A stretch of 64,000 bases of DNA from Bacteroidaceae bacterium (GCA_024398615.1 JAKSIU010000004.1:1-64000), one strand, 5' to 3'. Positions 15,946-26,639 are shown, counted from the stretch's first letter. The notes: generated by a model from the letters alone, not told the origin. Program-made: numbers and translations.

Positions 15946-17289
15946 TTACAGCAGCGGCAACAGAGAGGTAAGTCTTGTGCTGTTTGAACCCTTGACCAGA
16001 ATGGTCTTTCCTGACAGCGGGCTTGAGGACAGATGCTCCTGCAGCTTCTCCACATTTTCAAACAGGCTGACCTGTTTCAGGGAGTCTGTATCCTGCATGG
16101 CCCTGAAGGCCGATGCAAACTCGTTTCCGACAAGAAAGACCTGGCTGAAACTGTCGTTGGAAAGGATGATTTCCAGAATGTTGCAGTGAGCAGCGGCACT
16201 GCTTTCGCCAAGTTCGCGCATGTCGCCCAGAATAAGCACTTTGTCCGGTGCATCCATAAGGCTGAAGTTGTCAAGTGCGGCCCTCATGCTTGAGGGGTTG
16301 GCGTTGTAGGCATCGACTACAAGACGGTTGCGGTCGGTTACGGTAAGCTGTGAACGGTTGTTTGACGGAACGTAGTTGCTGACGGCTTCCGATGCGGACT
16401 GTTCGCTTACTCCGAAATGCAGTCCCACGCTGATGGCGGCCAGTGCGTTGTTCAGGTTGTATGCACCTATCAGATGGGTCTTGACAGTGTGCCACTGACC
16501 GTCTTTTTCCCGCCATTCGAATTCAAGATAAGGTGTGCAGCCCAGCAGACGGCCTTCGACAAGGAGGTCTTCATTCGGAGTCCCCTGTGTGGAAACCTGA
16601 CCGTAGCCTACGGTCGGTAGGTCACGGGCCATTCCGGTGAGGTCTGCATCGGCCCTGTTCACGAAAGCGAAACCGCCATGGGCGCGGAGCCAGTCGTACA
16701 GCTCGCCTTTGGTCTTCTTCACACCTTCGAACGATCCGAATCCAAGCAGATGGGCCATTCCGACATTGGTGATGAGTCCGCAGTCGGGCTGGCTGATGTG
16801 GACAAGCTCGTCAATGTCGCCCGGATGGCTGGCACCCATTTCAATTATGGCGTACTCATGCGAACTGTCCATTCCCAGAATGGTCAGCGGTACGCCTATG
16901 GAGTTGTTCAGATTACCTGCCGTGCACAAGGTACGGAAGGTGCTTGACATGACGGCATTGCACAGTTCCTTGGTGGTGGTCTTGCCGTTGGTGCCCGTTA
17001 TTCCTATTACCGGAGTGCCCAGAACCCTGCGGTGATGGGCCGCCAGCTGCTGGAGCGTCTTGAGCGAGTCCTCGACAAGAATCATACGGCTGTCACCGGC
17101 ATCGTAGAGAGTGGGGTTGTCCATGACAGCGTATCTGCAGCCCTGTTCCAGAGCGGCTTTGGCATATTCATTACCGTCGAAACGTTCTCCTTTCAGCGCA
17201 AGGAACATGAGTCCGGGACCGCACTTGCGGCTGTCGGTAGTCAGTCCGGTGCATTCAAGAAATCTGCTATAAATGTCCTGTATTTCCAT
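15946..17289 (-). CDS. murF: UDP-N-acetylmuramoyl-tripeptide--D-Ala-D-Ala ligase
   Basis: The 447-residue protein is a Mur ligase: P-loop GITGTNGKTTTKEL (about residues 101-114), substrate segment CTAGNLNNSIGVPLT typical of MurF, EMGASHPGDI, and the C-terminal YNANPSSMRAALDNF motif. It adds D-Ala-D-Ala to UDP-MurNAc-tripeptide, the last cytoplasmic step of peptidoglycan precursor synthesis. I chose ATG 17289 (MEIQDIYSRF) because the 31-codon upstream extension has no similarity to MurF. A -7 box (TATTTTTG) ends only 7 nt before this ATG, so the mRNA may be nearly leaderless. A second MurF is fused to alanine racemase at 40.4 kb. Confidence 0.93.
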   Translation of the reverse strand: MEIQDIYSRFLECTGLTTDSRKCGPGLMFLALKGERFDGNEYAKAALEQGCRYAVMDNPTLYDAGDSRMILVEDSLKTLQQLAAHHRRVLGTPVIGITGTNGKTTTKELCNAVMSSTFRTLCTAGNLNNSIGVPLTILGMDSSHEYAIIEMGASHPGDIDELVHISQPDCGLITNVGMAHLLGFGSFEGVKKTKGELYDWLRAHGGFAFVNRADADLTGMARDLPTVGYGQVSTQGTPNEDLLVEGRLLGCTPYLEFEWREKDGQWHTVKTHLIGAYNLNNALAAISVGLHFGVSEQSASEAVSNYVPSNNRSQLTVTDRNRLVVDAYNANPSSMRAALDNFSLMDAPDKVLILGDMRELGESSAAAHCNILEIILSNDSFSQVFLVGNEFASAFRAMQDTDSLKQVSLFENVEKLQEHLSSSPLSGKTILVKGSNSTRLTSLLPLL

Positions 17290-17296
17290 ATTGGCG

Positions 17297-17304
17297 CAAA
17301 AATA
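17297..17304 (-). promoter_or_regulatory. -7 box of murF
   Basis: Minus-strand TATTTTTG, 7 nt from the murF ATG. It lies 3 bp from the -7 box of the divergent MATE gene. Confidence 0.5.
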
Positions 17305-17307
17305 ATG

Positions 17308-17315
17308 TAAATTTG
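17308..17315 (+). promoter_or_regulatory. -7 box of MATE gene
   Basis: TAAATTTG, 6 nt before ATG 17322. Together with the murF box it fills most of the 32-bp gap between the two divergent start codons. Confidence 0.5.
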
Positions 17316-17321
17316 CACTTG

Positions 17322-18734
17322 ATGAACAGTCTGGAGGGTGACATAAGCAAAAGGCAGGAAAAGTACGAGCTGATGACGGCAACTCCGGTACCGCGTCTGA
17401 TTGTACGTTTTGCCGTCCCTACCATCATCAGCATGATGGTGACAGCCCTTTACAATATGGCCGATGCCTATTTCGTGGGCAATATCTCGACACAGGCGGT
17501 GGCAGGCGTGGGCGTTGCCTTCGCATTCCAAGCCCTGATACAGGCTGTAGGCTTTTTCTTCGGGTCGGGTGCCGGTACGTACATTTCAAGGGCTCTTGGC
17601 TCAAAAGATTCGGATGGTGCTGAAAGGATGGCATCGACCGGATTCTTCACTCCTCTTATACTAGGTACTTTCATCGCTGCCATCGGACTGGTCTTCCTTC
17701 CCGGTCTGGCCCGTGTCCTGGGTGCCACTTCCGATATAGTTCCAAGTGCCTGTGACTATCTGCGCTGGCTTCTGGTGGCCATGCCGTTTATGGTATCGCA
17801 GATGTCACTGAACAACCAGCTGCGCATGCAGGGTGGGGCATGGTTCGCCATGATAGGCATAACAAGCGGATGTATCCTGAACGTCATTCTGGACCCGGTT
17901 TTCATTTTCACATTCGGTCTGGGGGTAAGCGGAGCATCACTGGCAACTCTGGTCTGCCAGGTCTTCTCGTGGTGTATCCTGCTTTGGGGAACCACACGCA
18001 AGGGCAATGTACACATCAGGTTCCGGAATTTCACTCCGACATGGAACATGATGAAGGAAATCACTTACGGGGGCCTTCCGTCACTGATGCGTCAGGCGCT
18101 TGGAAGCCTTTCCACAATATGCGTGAACTGGGCCGCTGCCAAATATGCCGCACCGGGTGCTGAGGCATCGGCCATTGCTGCATTTGCTGTCGTTTCCAGA
18201 GTCATGATCTGTGCCATGTCGCTTATCCTGGGACTTGGTCAGGGATTCCAGCCGGTGGTGGGCTTCAACTGGGGTGCCAGGAAGTATGACAGGGTACGCA
18301 AGGCATATCTGTTCACCATGAAGACCACGTTCCTGCTCATACTGGCAATGTCTGTTCTGGGATATCTCTTTGCCCCGCAGATTGTGGCTTTCTTCCGCAG
18401 TGAGGATCCGGAGCTTATAGAAATGGGCGCAAGGATACTCCGCTGGCAGTGTCTGGCCTTTGTCTTTGTCAGTGTGACCACACCTACCAATATGCTGCTG
18501 CAGAATATAAGACGTACCGTTCCTGCAACCATACTGGCAATGAGCCGGCAGGGCATATTCTTCTATCCGGCCATTCTGATTGTGCCGCGGATATGGGGAA
18601 TGGAGGGATTGATGGCCACTCTTGCCGTGGCTGATACCTGCACCTTCATGCTGGCCTTGCCGTTCTGCATAGCCATTCTGAAAGAACTGCGGGAACGCCA
18701 GGAATCTGTCACGAAAGCTCAGTCTTCAACATAA
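17322..18734 (+). CDS. MATE family efflux transporter
   Basis: The 470-residue protein has 12 predicted membrane helices in two halves with MATE patterns: RFAVPTIISMMVTALYNMADAYFVG near the N-terminus and GLGQGFQPVVGFNWGARKYDRV in the middle. The family exports cationic drugs or metabolites using H+ or Na+. ATG 17322 was chosen because codons further upstream would lie inside the -7 box. The gene is divergent from murF, and its last 16 bp overlap the 3' end of the convergent ade gene. Confidence 0.92.
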   Translation: MNSLEGDISKRQEKYELMTATPVPRLIVRFAVPTIISMMVTALYNMADAYFVGNISTQAVAGVGVAFAFQALIQAVGFFFGSGAGTYISRALGSKDSDGAERMASTGFFTPLILGTFIAAIGLVFLPGLARVLGATSDIVPSACDYLRWLLVAMPFMVSQMSLNNQLRMQGGAWFAMIGITSGCILNVILDPVFIFTFGLGVSGASLATLVCQVFSWCILLWGTTRKGNVHIRFRNFTPTWNMMKEITYGGLPSLMRQALGSLSTICVNWAAAKYAAPGAEASAIAAFAVVSRVMICAMSLILGLGQGFQPVVGFNWGARKYDRVRKAYLFTMKTTFLLILAMSVLGYLFAPQIVAFFRSEDPELIEMGARILRWQCLAFVFVSVTTPTNMLLQNIRRTVPATILAMSRQGIFFYPAILIVPRIWGMEGLMATLAVADTCTFMLALPFCIAILKELRERQESVTKAQSST

Positions 18735-20383
18735 AGACTGGTGAATGTGAACTTTCCGACATCAAACAGACCTTTGTCGGTAATCTTCAGTTCGGGAATT
18801 GGAGGAAGTGCCATGAAAGACATGGTCATGAAGGGTGCTGCATATTGACAGCCTATTTCATGGGCTATGTTCTTGAGTTCTACATGGCGGTCACCGACCT
18901 TCTCCGGCCTTTCTGTTGACATCAGTCCGGCCACTGGCAGTTCCAGCACATGGGCCTGTCCGTCTTTAACCACACATAACCCTCCCTTGCAGCGTATCAG
19001 TGCATTGATGGCAATAACCATATCATGGTCCGATGTGCCTATGCAGACTATGTTGTGGCTGTCATGGGCAATGGTCGATGCAAGTGCACCGCTCTTCAGA
19101 CCGAAACCGCTTATGAAACCTGTTGCCGGTTTTGCCTTCTCCTCATACCTGTTCAGAACGGCAATCTTCAGTACGTCATGCCCGACATCGGACCGGATGA
19201 GACCGTCAGTCACTTTGGGCGTAATGATTTTCTCTTTGGTGAAGAGAGACTCTTCGGTGGAGACCATGATTCTGATTTTATGGCCTGAATCAGGTACCTC
19301 AAGATCCTGTTCCGATATCTCCGCCGCTTTGAAACAGTTGGGAACGGTAAGGTCGGGACCGGAATGGTCAATCTGCAGGTCATCAGTACAATGGCTGCCG
19401 GCAAATACCGTGTATCCGTCTATTATGGTTTCAAGAACCTTGAAGTCCGTCAGGTCCTGGACCTTGATGAAATTTGCAGGATCGCCTTTCTGGAGCAGTC
19501 CTGTGCCGGTGCGGAAATGCCTGACCGGAGTCATGCATGCAGTTTCCAGTATCCGCCACAGATCGTAGCCGGCACGTACACACCTGGAGGCCAACTGGTT
19601 GATACAGCCGTGATAGAACTCATCGGGATACTTGTCATCAGTGCAGAACATTGTCAGACCGCGACTGGCATCATCGGCCAGCAGAGGCATGAGCTCGTCA
19701 AGATTGCAGGCGGCGCTGCCCTCACGGATCTGTACTTTCATTCCAATGCGTGTGCGTTCCAGGGCAATGTCCAGACGGTCAACCTCATGGTCGCACGAGA
19801 GTCCGTTGTTGAACATGAGTCTGGCCTTTTCACCGGTAATTCCAGGACCATGGCCGTCAATGAGCTTGCCGGCATCGGTGGCACATTTTATTTTTGCCAG
19901 CACTTCGGGATCTCCATACTGCATACCCACAAAGTTCATCATTTCCCCAAGGCCATAGAATTCTGGACGGTTGATGAGTTTGGCAATGTCCTTGCTGGTG
20001 ATGGTCGCACCGTTGGTTTCATTTGTGGTGCATGGCACGCACGATGGTATACCGAACAGGAAATGGAATCTGACTTTCTTCCCGTTTGCAACCATGTATT
20101 CAACACCCGGAACACCCAGGACATTGGCTATTTCGTGAGGGTCGCAGATGGCTGCAACCGCTCCCTGATGTACTGCGACTCTGGCAAAGTTCTCGGGAAT
20201 CAGCAGAGTTGATTCTATGTGGACGTGAGAATCAATGAAACCGGGCATGATGAAAGCGGCATCGGTTTCTGAACCGATTCCGCATTCTATGATATCGGCA
20301 ATCCGTCCGTCTTCAACCAGCACCTTGCCGTCAAAGATCCTTCGTCCCGGAATGTCGACTATGTGTCCGGCGTGTTCCTGCAT
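18719..20383 (-). CDS. ade: Adenine deaminase
   Basis: The 554-residue protein belongs to the amidohydrolase superfamily and matches adenine deaminase. The FIDSHVHIESTLL motif supplies the metal-binding His pair, CDPHEIANVLGVPG follows, and the C-terminal domain carries SDHDMVIAINALIRCKGGLCVV. It converts adenine to hypoxanthine plus ammonia for purine salvage, with Mn/Fe as cofactor. It is the second gene of a minus-strand pair, 5 bp after the DUF4380 gene. There is no terminator before the convergent MATE gene, which overlaps by 16 bp. Confidence 0.95.
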   Translation of the reverse strand: MQEHAGHIVDIPGRRIFDGKVLVEDGRIADIIECGIGSETDAAFIMPGFIDSHVHIESTLLIPENFARVAVHQGAVAAICDPHEIANVLGVPGVEYMVANGKKVRFHFLFGIPSCVPCTTNETNGATITSKDIAKLINRPEFYGLGEMMNFVGMQYGDPEVLAKIKCATDAGKLIDGHGPGITGEKARLMFNNGLSCDHEVDRLDIALERTRIGMKVQIREGSAACNLDELMPLLADDASRGLTMFCTDDKYPDEFYHGCINQLASRCVRAGYDLWRILETACMTPVRHFRTGTGLLQKGDPANFIKVQDLTDFKVLETIIDGYTVFAGSHCTDDLQIDHSGPDLTVPNCFKAAEISEQDLEVPDSGHKIRIMVSTEESLFTKEKIITPKVTDGLIRSDVGHDVLKIAVLNRYEEKAKPATGFISGFGLKSGALASTIAHDSHNIVCIGTSDHDMVIAINALIRCKGGLCVVKDGQAHVLELPVAGLMSTERPEKVGDRHVELKNIAHEIGCQYAAPFMTMSFMALPPIPELKITDKGLFDVGKFTFTSLYVED

Positions 20384-20388
20384 TGGAA

Positions 20389-21312
20389 TCAGAATTTGGC
20401 CTTCTTGGATGCCTTGATGGTCTTGCCTGCGGTCTTCAGCAATGCCTTGGAAGGAACTGCCTTGGCCTGGTCGAGAGGCAACAGATACCAGTCAACGGTC
20501 CAGGTCAGTGATGAGCCTGCTGCCACCTCCTTGTATGCGCCCTGGCTTTCCAGTTCGATGTAGGTCTTGCCTGCGTTTACATAGACCTGGATTTCAGCTT
20601 CGCCTGGAGCAGGGTCGGCAGGAGTGATGTCAGCGAACTTCTTGATCATGAGCATGCCGTTTGCTGCATATCCCAACCATCCCTTGCCGTCAGAATTGAT
20701 CTTGCGGTTGGCGCGTGTCTGCTCGAAATTGTACCATGAGGCGCCAGCTTCGCCCTTGAACGGAATAAGTTCACCCTGGGCTGCCTCGATCTGTTCTACC
20801 GGAGAGTCGAAGAAAATCAGGCCTGTCTCATCGGAAATGACTCGTGAGATTTCCCAAGGGGCAACCTTGCGGGCTTCTTCGCCCATATTCTTTATGGTGT
20901 ATTCCACCCGGATCAGCTTGCCGTTTTTGGCAGGCATGAATTTCTTTTCAATTATGAACGGCAGCTTCTTGGCCTGTTTGCTGGTGAGTGTCAGTACGTT
21001 GCCTTCAAGATTCGTCTCATAGGCGGCACGGTCGAACTCAGTTACAGGCGGCCAGTTCCATTCGGCCTGAGGGGCTGTCCAGAATGTGCTTCCGTACTGA
21101 TTCTGCATGCGCAGCTGTGAGAGCATTTCGTTGTCGCCAAGCTTGTAGGAGATGACTTTGCCACCTTCACCGGCATTGACGGTCATTGTAACGTCTCCTG
21201 CCTTGATCAGATATTTGCCTTCTTCAGTTGAAGGGCTGATTGTCTGTGCCTTGATGGCACCTGCAGCGGCCATCATCATGAATGCCGATGCGAATAATGC
21301 GATTTTTCTCAT
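20389..21312 (-). CDS. Secreted DUF4380 (aldose-1-epimerase-like) protein
   Basis: The 307-residue protein has a signal peptide (residues 1-22, MMMAAAGAIKA/QT) and a galactose-mutarotase-like beta-sandwich of the DUF4380 family. Recognisable pieces are GGKVISYKLGDNEML, GSTFWTAPQAEWNWPP and the EKKFMPAKNGKLIRVEYTIKNMG strand region. The family binds sugars, but no reaction is known. It has its own full promoter (21352-21384) and is followed by ade after 5 bp. Confidence 0.82.
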   Translation of the reverse strand: MRKIALFASAFMMMAAAGAIKAQTISPSTEEGKYLIKAGDVTMTVNAGEGGKVISYKLGDNEMLSQLRMQNQYGSTFWTAPQAEWNWPPVTEFDRAAYETNLEGNVLTLTSKQAKKLPFIIEKKFMPAKNGKLIRVEYTIKNMGEEARKVAPWEISRVISDETGLIFFDSPVEQIEAAQGELIPFKGEAGASWYNFEQTRANRKINSDGKGWLGYAANGMLMIKKFADITPADPAPGEAEIQVYVNAGKTYIELESQGAYKEVAAGSSLTWTVDWYLLPLDQAKAVPSKALLKTAGKTIKASKKAKF

Positions 21313-21351
21313 TTTATGGTCTTATTTTACTGTATTGACTGAGTGTTTCTG

Positions 21352-21384
21352 CAAAGATAGGAAGATTTGCAGCAATACGTCAAA
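21352..21384 (-). promoter_or_regulatory. Promoter of DUF4380-ade operon
   Basis: Minus-strand TTTG (21384-21381), a 21-nt spacer and TATCTTTG (21359-21352), 39 nt before the start codon. Confidence 0.7.
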
Positions 21385-21397
21385 TAAGATCATGAGA

Positions 21398-22165
21398 TTA
21401 ATGAATGCTGATGGATGACGCTCCGCTGGTTTTCACGTTGTTCGTGCAGCGTCCGCTGATATCAAGATTCGATGCACCGGAAACGGATCCGCTGACAGCA
21501 CCTCCATCGCTTGAAAAACTTGCACTGCTGGCACCTGAGATGCTGACTCTGGAATTCAGCACATCAATGTCTCCTTTAAGTCTGGAAGCTCCTGAAAGTT
21601 TGAGCTTCATCTGCTTGGCGTTTCCATCCATGCGCATGCTGCTGGCTCCTGTGCAGTCAAGATCAAGTTCTGCAGCCCGGACATCGGCCTTCATTGAACT
21701 TGCTCCACTGAGATTGATTCTGATATTCTGGCCGGAAATGGGGGCACTTGATTCAAAGGAACTGGCTCCTGAAACAGTTATGTCGACATTGTTCCCGGAA
21801 ATCGGAACATCGGTCTTGAACCTGCTTGCGCTGCCAAGTCTTACTGACTCCAGATTTTTACTGGCGGGAAGTAACACTTCAGCATGGGCATTTTTGAATA
21901 TCTGATAATTTTTTCCATGGTCTTCGAACCAAAGATTCAAAACACCATTCCTGCTTTCACAACAAAGGAAACCGATGTATTGTTCAGGAGCATTCACTGT
22001 CATTTCAGTTACTGATTCAGAACATGTGACTTCTATTGCTCCAGTCACTACAAGACTGTTGAACCCTGGCTTGAAGTCCATTACCTTTTCAGATTGTGCA
22101 CAGGCGCTGTTTAATGTGAGAGTGAAAAGTGCCGCAAGAAATGTCGATGTCAAATGTCTGTTCAT
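21398..22165 (-). CDS. Secreted head-GIN (DUF2807) protein with SGAS repeats
   Basis: The 255-residue protein has a signal peptide (residues 1-23, LTLNSACA/QS) and a DUF2807 domain expected to form a right-handed beta helix. SGAS or TGAS recurs about eight times at roughly 20-residue steps (residues about 130-250), the mark of repeated helix turns. The family is called 'putative auto-transporter adhesin, head GIN', but its biochemical role is unproven. It is divergent from folP with about 100 bp between them. No convincing promoter box was seen for it. Confidence 0.85.
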   Translation of the reverse strand: MNRHLTSTFLAALFTLTLNSACAQSEKVMDFKPGFNSLVVTGAIEVTCSESVTEMTVNAPEQYIGFLCCESRNGVLNLWFEDHGKNYQIFKNAHAEVLLPASKNLESVRLGSASRFKTDVPISGNNVDITVSGASSFESSAPISGQNIRINLSGASSMKADVRAAELDLDCTGASSMRMDGNAKQMKLKLSGASRLKGDIDVLNSRVSISGASSASFSSDGGAVSGSVSGASNLDISGRCTNNVKTSGASSISIH

Positions 22166-22268
22166 ATTTTTTCTTCAGTTGATACAACAGTATGACGTTG
22201 ATTTCTTGAAAACGTTAAGTCTGGCATCTGGATATTATCTGAAAATTTTGGTAAATTCGCGGCTGTAT

Positions 22269-23048
22269 ATGCCGAAGGTGATGGGAATATTGAACGTGAC
22301 TCCTGATTCCTTCTTCAGCGGGTCACGGATTCAGGATGCTGACAGTCTGGCTGCCCGTGTGGAACAGATCTGTCGCGAAGGTGCCCATGCCATTGACATA
22401 GGTGCATGCTCCACACGTCCCGGAGCCCAGCCGGTTTCATCGGATTTGGAAAAGGAACGTCTTGCATGGGCGCTGCCCGTTGTCAGGGAGGTCAACCAAG
22501 GCCGATGCCTTATTTCTGTGGATACTTTCCGTCCTGAAATAGCGGAATGGTGCATTCGGGAATTCGGTGCGGATATGATCAATGACGTGAGTGGGGGAAG
22601 TGAGAAGATGTATCGTATGGTGGCTGAAACCGGTGTCTTGTACGTGCTGACCGCTGCAGACAGCATACCGGACGGAACTGACGTGATTTCCGCTGAATTG
22701 TCATTTTTCCGTTCACGCCTCGGGATGCTTGGAGACTGTGGCGTACAGGTGGCGGAACAGGTGATTCTTGACCCCGGGTTCTGCTTTGGAAAGACACTTG
22801 ACGGGAACTGGATGCTGCTGTCGGAAATGGACAGCCTCAGAACTCTGGAATTGCCTGTCCTGGTCGGCGTGTCACGCAAATCAATGGCCTGGAAGCTGCT
22901 GGACATAACTCCCGATGACTGTCTGCCAGCTACAATAGCAATGAATATGGCTGCTCTGGAACGTGGTGCAGAATGGATACGTGTGCATGACGTTAAAGAA
23001 GGTGTGGAAACAGTGAGGATTTTTGAGAAACTCCAATATATATCATAA
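22269..23048 (+). CDS. folP: Dihydropteroate synthase
   Basis: The 259-residue protein is DHPS: MGILNVTPDSFFSG at the N-terminus, DIGACSTRPGAQPVS for pterin binding, INDVSGG, ILDPGFCFGKT and VGVSRKSM, ending in IRVHDVKEG. It joins p-aminobenzoate to dihydropterin pyrophosphate in folate synthesis. ATG 22269 starts directly at the first beta strand, so the protein lacks the 15-20 residue N-terminal lead found in some relatives; no better in-frame start was seen. A near-consensus box (TAAATTCG, 22252-22259) ends 9 nt before the ATG. cdaA follows after 5 bp. Confidence 0.93.
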   Translation: MPKVMGILNVTPDSFFSGSRIQDADSLAARVEQICREGAHAIDIGACSTRPGAQPVSSDLEKERLAWALPVVREVNQGRCLISVDTFRPEIAEWCIREFGADMINDVSGGSEKMYRMVAETGVLYVLTAADSIPDGTDVISAELSFFRSRLGMLGDCGVQVAEQVILDPGFCFGKTLDGNWMLLSEMDSLRTLELPVLVGVSRKSMAWKLLDITPDDCLPATIAMNMAALERGAEWIRVHDVKEGVETVRIFEKLQYIS

Positions 23049-23053
23049 GGAAT

Positions 23054-23827
23054 ATGCAGGAATATATAGAATCATTCGGAATAATGGACGCCATAGACAT
23101 TCTGTGCGTGGTCCTTATCCTGTATTATCTGTACAGAACAATGAAAAGGACCGGCTCCCTGAACATGTTTCTTGGCATACTGGTTTTCCTGGTCGTGTGG
23201 GTGATAGTATCACAGGTGCTCAGAATGAAACTGCTTGGGGCTGTGATGGACAAGCTGGTTGATGTGGGCGTGATAGCGATCATTGTCCTGTTTGCCGATG
23301 ACATACGCCGTTTCTTCCGCAATCTGGGAACATCGGCCCGGGGGCACAGGGTAATTTCCTGGCTGTTCCGCAATCATCGCAAGGGTAAAGGCATCAGTTA
23401 CGGACCTATTGTCCAGGCATCGTACAATATGAGTTCACAGAAGGTCGGCGCGCTTATGGTAATAGGGTCCAGAGAAGAACTTCAGGATATCATTTCAACG
23501 GGAGAAACCATTGATGCCCGCTTGAGCCAGCGTCTTATAGAGAATATCTTCTTCAAGAACACTCCGCTGCATGACGGTGCCATGATGATTGTCGGTGACC
23601 GTATTGAAGCTGCTGCCTGTGTGCTTCCGCTTTCTGACAGGACTGACCTGCCCAAGCAGTTCGGACTGCGTCACCGTTCTGCCATGGGCATTTCTGAAAG
23701 GTCACAGGCGGTTGCGGTTGTGGTATCTGAAGAGACCGGAGGCATTTCGGTCTTCCATAGGGGACAGTTTGTGACCGGTCTTGATGCTGCCGGTCTTGAT
23801 GCTTACCTGAAGGAACATATTGGCTGA
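23054..23827 (+). CDS. cdaA: Diadenylate cyclase CdaA
   Basis: The 257-residue protein has three N-terminal membrane helices (about residues 11-27, 34-56, 68-80) and a DisA_N/DAC domain with both signature motifs: DGA in TPLHDGAMMI and RHR in GLRHRSAMG. It makes cyclic di-AMP from two ATP at the inner face of the membrane. It forms a two-gene operon with folP. The short distance to folP suggests a stable partnership in this phylum. Confidence 0.95.
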   Translation: MQEYIESFGIMDAIDILCVVLILYYLYRTMKRTGSLNMFLGILVFLVVWVIVSQVLRMKLLGAVMDKLVDVGVIAIIVLFADDIRRFFRNLGTSARGHRVISWLFRNHRKGKGISYGPIVQASYNMSSQKVGALMVIGSREELQDIISTGETIDARLSQRLIENIFFKNTPLHDGAMMIVGDRIEAAACVLPLSDRTDLPKQFGLRHRSAMGISERSQAVAVVVSEETGGISVFHRGQFVTGLDAAGLDAYLKEHIG

Positions 23828-23879
23828 ATATGACATTCCGGATGGTGACATACTGTCAGTAGGATGTGTCATTTTGGAT

Positions 23880-23904
23880 GCGTGTCATGAAATGGCACGC
23901 TTTT
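23880..23904 (+). terminator. Hairpin after cdaA
   Basis: GCGTGTCAT and ATGGCACGC pair (one G-U) around a GAA loop and are followed by TTTT. It lies 52 bp after the cdaA stop and 55 bp before groES, so it probably ends the folP-cdaA transcript. Confidence 0.55.
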
Positions 23905-23958
23905 GGCATTCTGTCTGACTGCAAAAAGAAAACTTGAAACTTAAAAACATATTTAATC

Positions 23959-24231
23959 ATGACAATCAGACCATTGGCAGACAGAGTTCTGGTTCTTCCC
24001 GCAGAAGCTGAGGTGAAGACGGCAAGTGGAATCATCATTCCTGATACGGCAAAGGAAAAACCCCTGAAGGGCGAGGTTATAGCATGTGGCGAAGGTACCA
24101 AGGACGAGAAGATGATTCTCAAGAAGGGCGATAGCGTGCTGTACGGCAAGTATTCCGGCACAGAACTTGAGATTGAGGGAAAGAAATATCTTATCATGCG
24201 TCAGAGTGATGTTCTGGCAGTTGTAGAATAA
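23959..24231 (+). CDS. groES: Co-chaperonin GroES
   Basis: The 90-residue protein is Gro[20 protein letters not shown] start, mobile loop around [16 protein letters not shown] that contacts GroEL and the GEVIACGEG segment. It caps the GroEL ring during folding. It precedes groEL by 17 bp. No CIRCE element and no TAnnTTTG box were found between the cdaA hairpin and the start codon, so control by an alternative sigma factor is possible. Confidence 0.97.
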   Translation: MTIRPLADRVLVLPAEAEVKTASGIIIPDTAKEKPLKGEVIACGEGTKDEKMILKKGDSVLYGKYSGTELEIEGKKYLIMRQSDVLAVVE

Positions 24232-24236
24232 AATAA

Positions 24237-25886
<1,650 letters not shown>

Positions 25887-25906
25887 TCATCCTGATATAC
25901 TGTAAT

Positions 25907-25936
25907 AAAAACCGGTCCTGCGCGGCCGGTTTTTTT
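25907..25936 (+). terminator. Terminator of groESL
   Basis: AAAAACCGG and CCGGTTTTT arms enclose a GC-rich loop, followed by further T residues. It starts 21 bp after the groEL stop codon. Confidence 0.88.
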
Positions 25937-25948
25937 CGTTTTTATTCC

Positions 25949-25956
25949 TAACTTTG
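25949..25956 (+). promoter_or_regulatory. -7 box of purN
   Basis: TAACTTTG, only 7 nt before the purN ATG and immediately after the groEL terminator. A leader of at most a few bases is implied. Confidence 0.5.
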
Positions 25957-25963
25957 AAGCGTT

Positions 25964-26635
25964 ATGATAAAACTTGCAATACTTGCATCGGCCAACGGAA
26001 CAAATGCGCAGGCAATCATTGAAGCTGTGCGTGACGGACGTCTGGATGCCGATGTCCGTGTGGTGCTAACAAACAAGGAGGATGCAGGGGTGATAGCCCG
26101 TGCGGAAAAGTTTGGCATACCCGTTGAAATCGTTCCTTCAAAGGGACATAGGAACCGTGCCGAATATGATGCTCTTGTGGTTGCGGCACTGGAGAAATAC
26201 CAGGTCGATACAATTGCTTTGGCCGGCTGGATGAGAATTTTGAGTGAAGTGTTCATTGATGCCTACCAGGGACGTATCCTGAATCTGCATCCGGCTCTGC
26301 TTCCAAGTTTCAAGGGCGCTACGGCCATAGATGACGCATACCGTTCAGGAGTCCGGATTACCGGTTGCTCCATACATCTGGTTACCCTTGAACTCGATGC
26401 CGGTCCGGTGATACTCCAGGCTGCTGTCCCGGTCAAGGGAACGGTGGAGGAACTTGAGGCGCAGATACACCGTATGGAACATAGAATATTTCCACAGGCG
26501 CTGCAGTGGTATGCAGAGGGCAGGGTTATGCTTGAAGACCATAAGGTAACTGTTGCTCCTCCAAAGGGAAAGGTCAGGAAGATTGATTTTATTGAGGGGT
26601 GTCTGGTCTCACCGGCCCTGGAAGAAAAACTGTAG
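25964..26635 (+). CDS. purN: Phosphoribosylglycinamide formyltransferase
   Basis: The 223-residue protein is a GART/PurN. It shows the LAILASANGTNAQAI phosphate-binding start, ILNLHPALLPSFKGATA with catalytic N and H, and HLVTLELDAGPVI with the conserved D. It transfers a formyl group from 10-formyl-THF to GAR in purine synthesis. It carries about 20 residues more at the C-terminus than typical PurN. It is the first gene of a tight plus-strand array that extends to 34.1 kb. Confidence 0.93.
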   Translation: MIKLAILASANGTNAQAIIEAVRDGRLDADVRVVLTNKEDAGVIARAEKFGIPVEIVPSKGHRNRAEYDALVVAALEKYQVDTIALAGWMRILSEVFIDAYQGRILNLHPALLPSFKGATAIDDAYRSGVRITGCSIHLVTLELDAGPVILQAAVPVKGTVEELEAQIHRMEHRIFPQALQWYAEGRVMLEDHKVTVAPPKGKVRKIDFIEGCLVSPALEEKL

Positions 26636-26639
26636 GATT

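Noticed and set aside
23828..23958. CIRCE element before groES
   Set aside because: The inverted repeat present (GCGTGTCAT / ATGGCACGC, 3-nt loop) does not match TTAGCACTC-N9-GAGTGCTAA in sequence or spacing.
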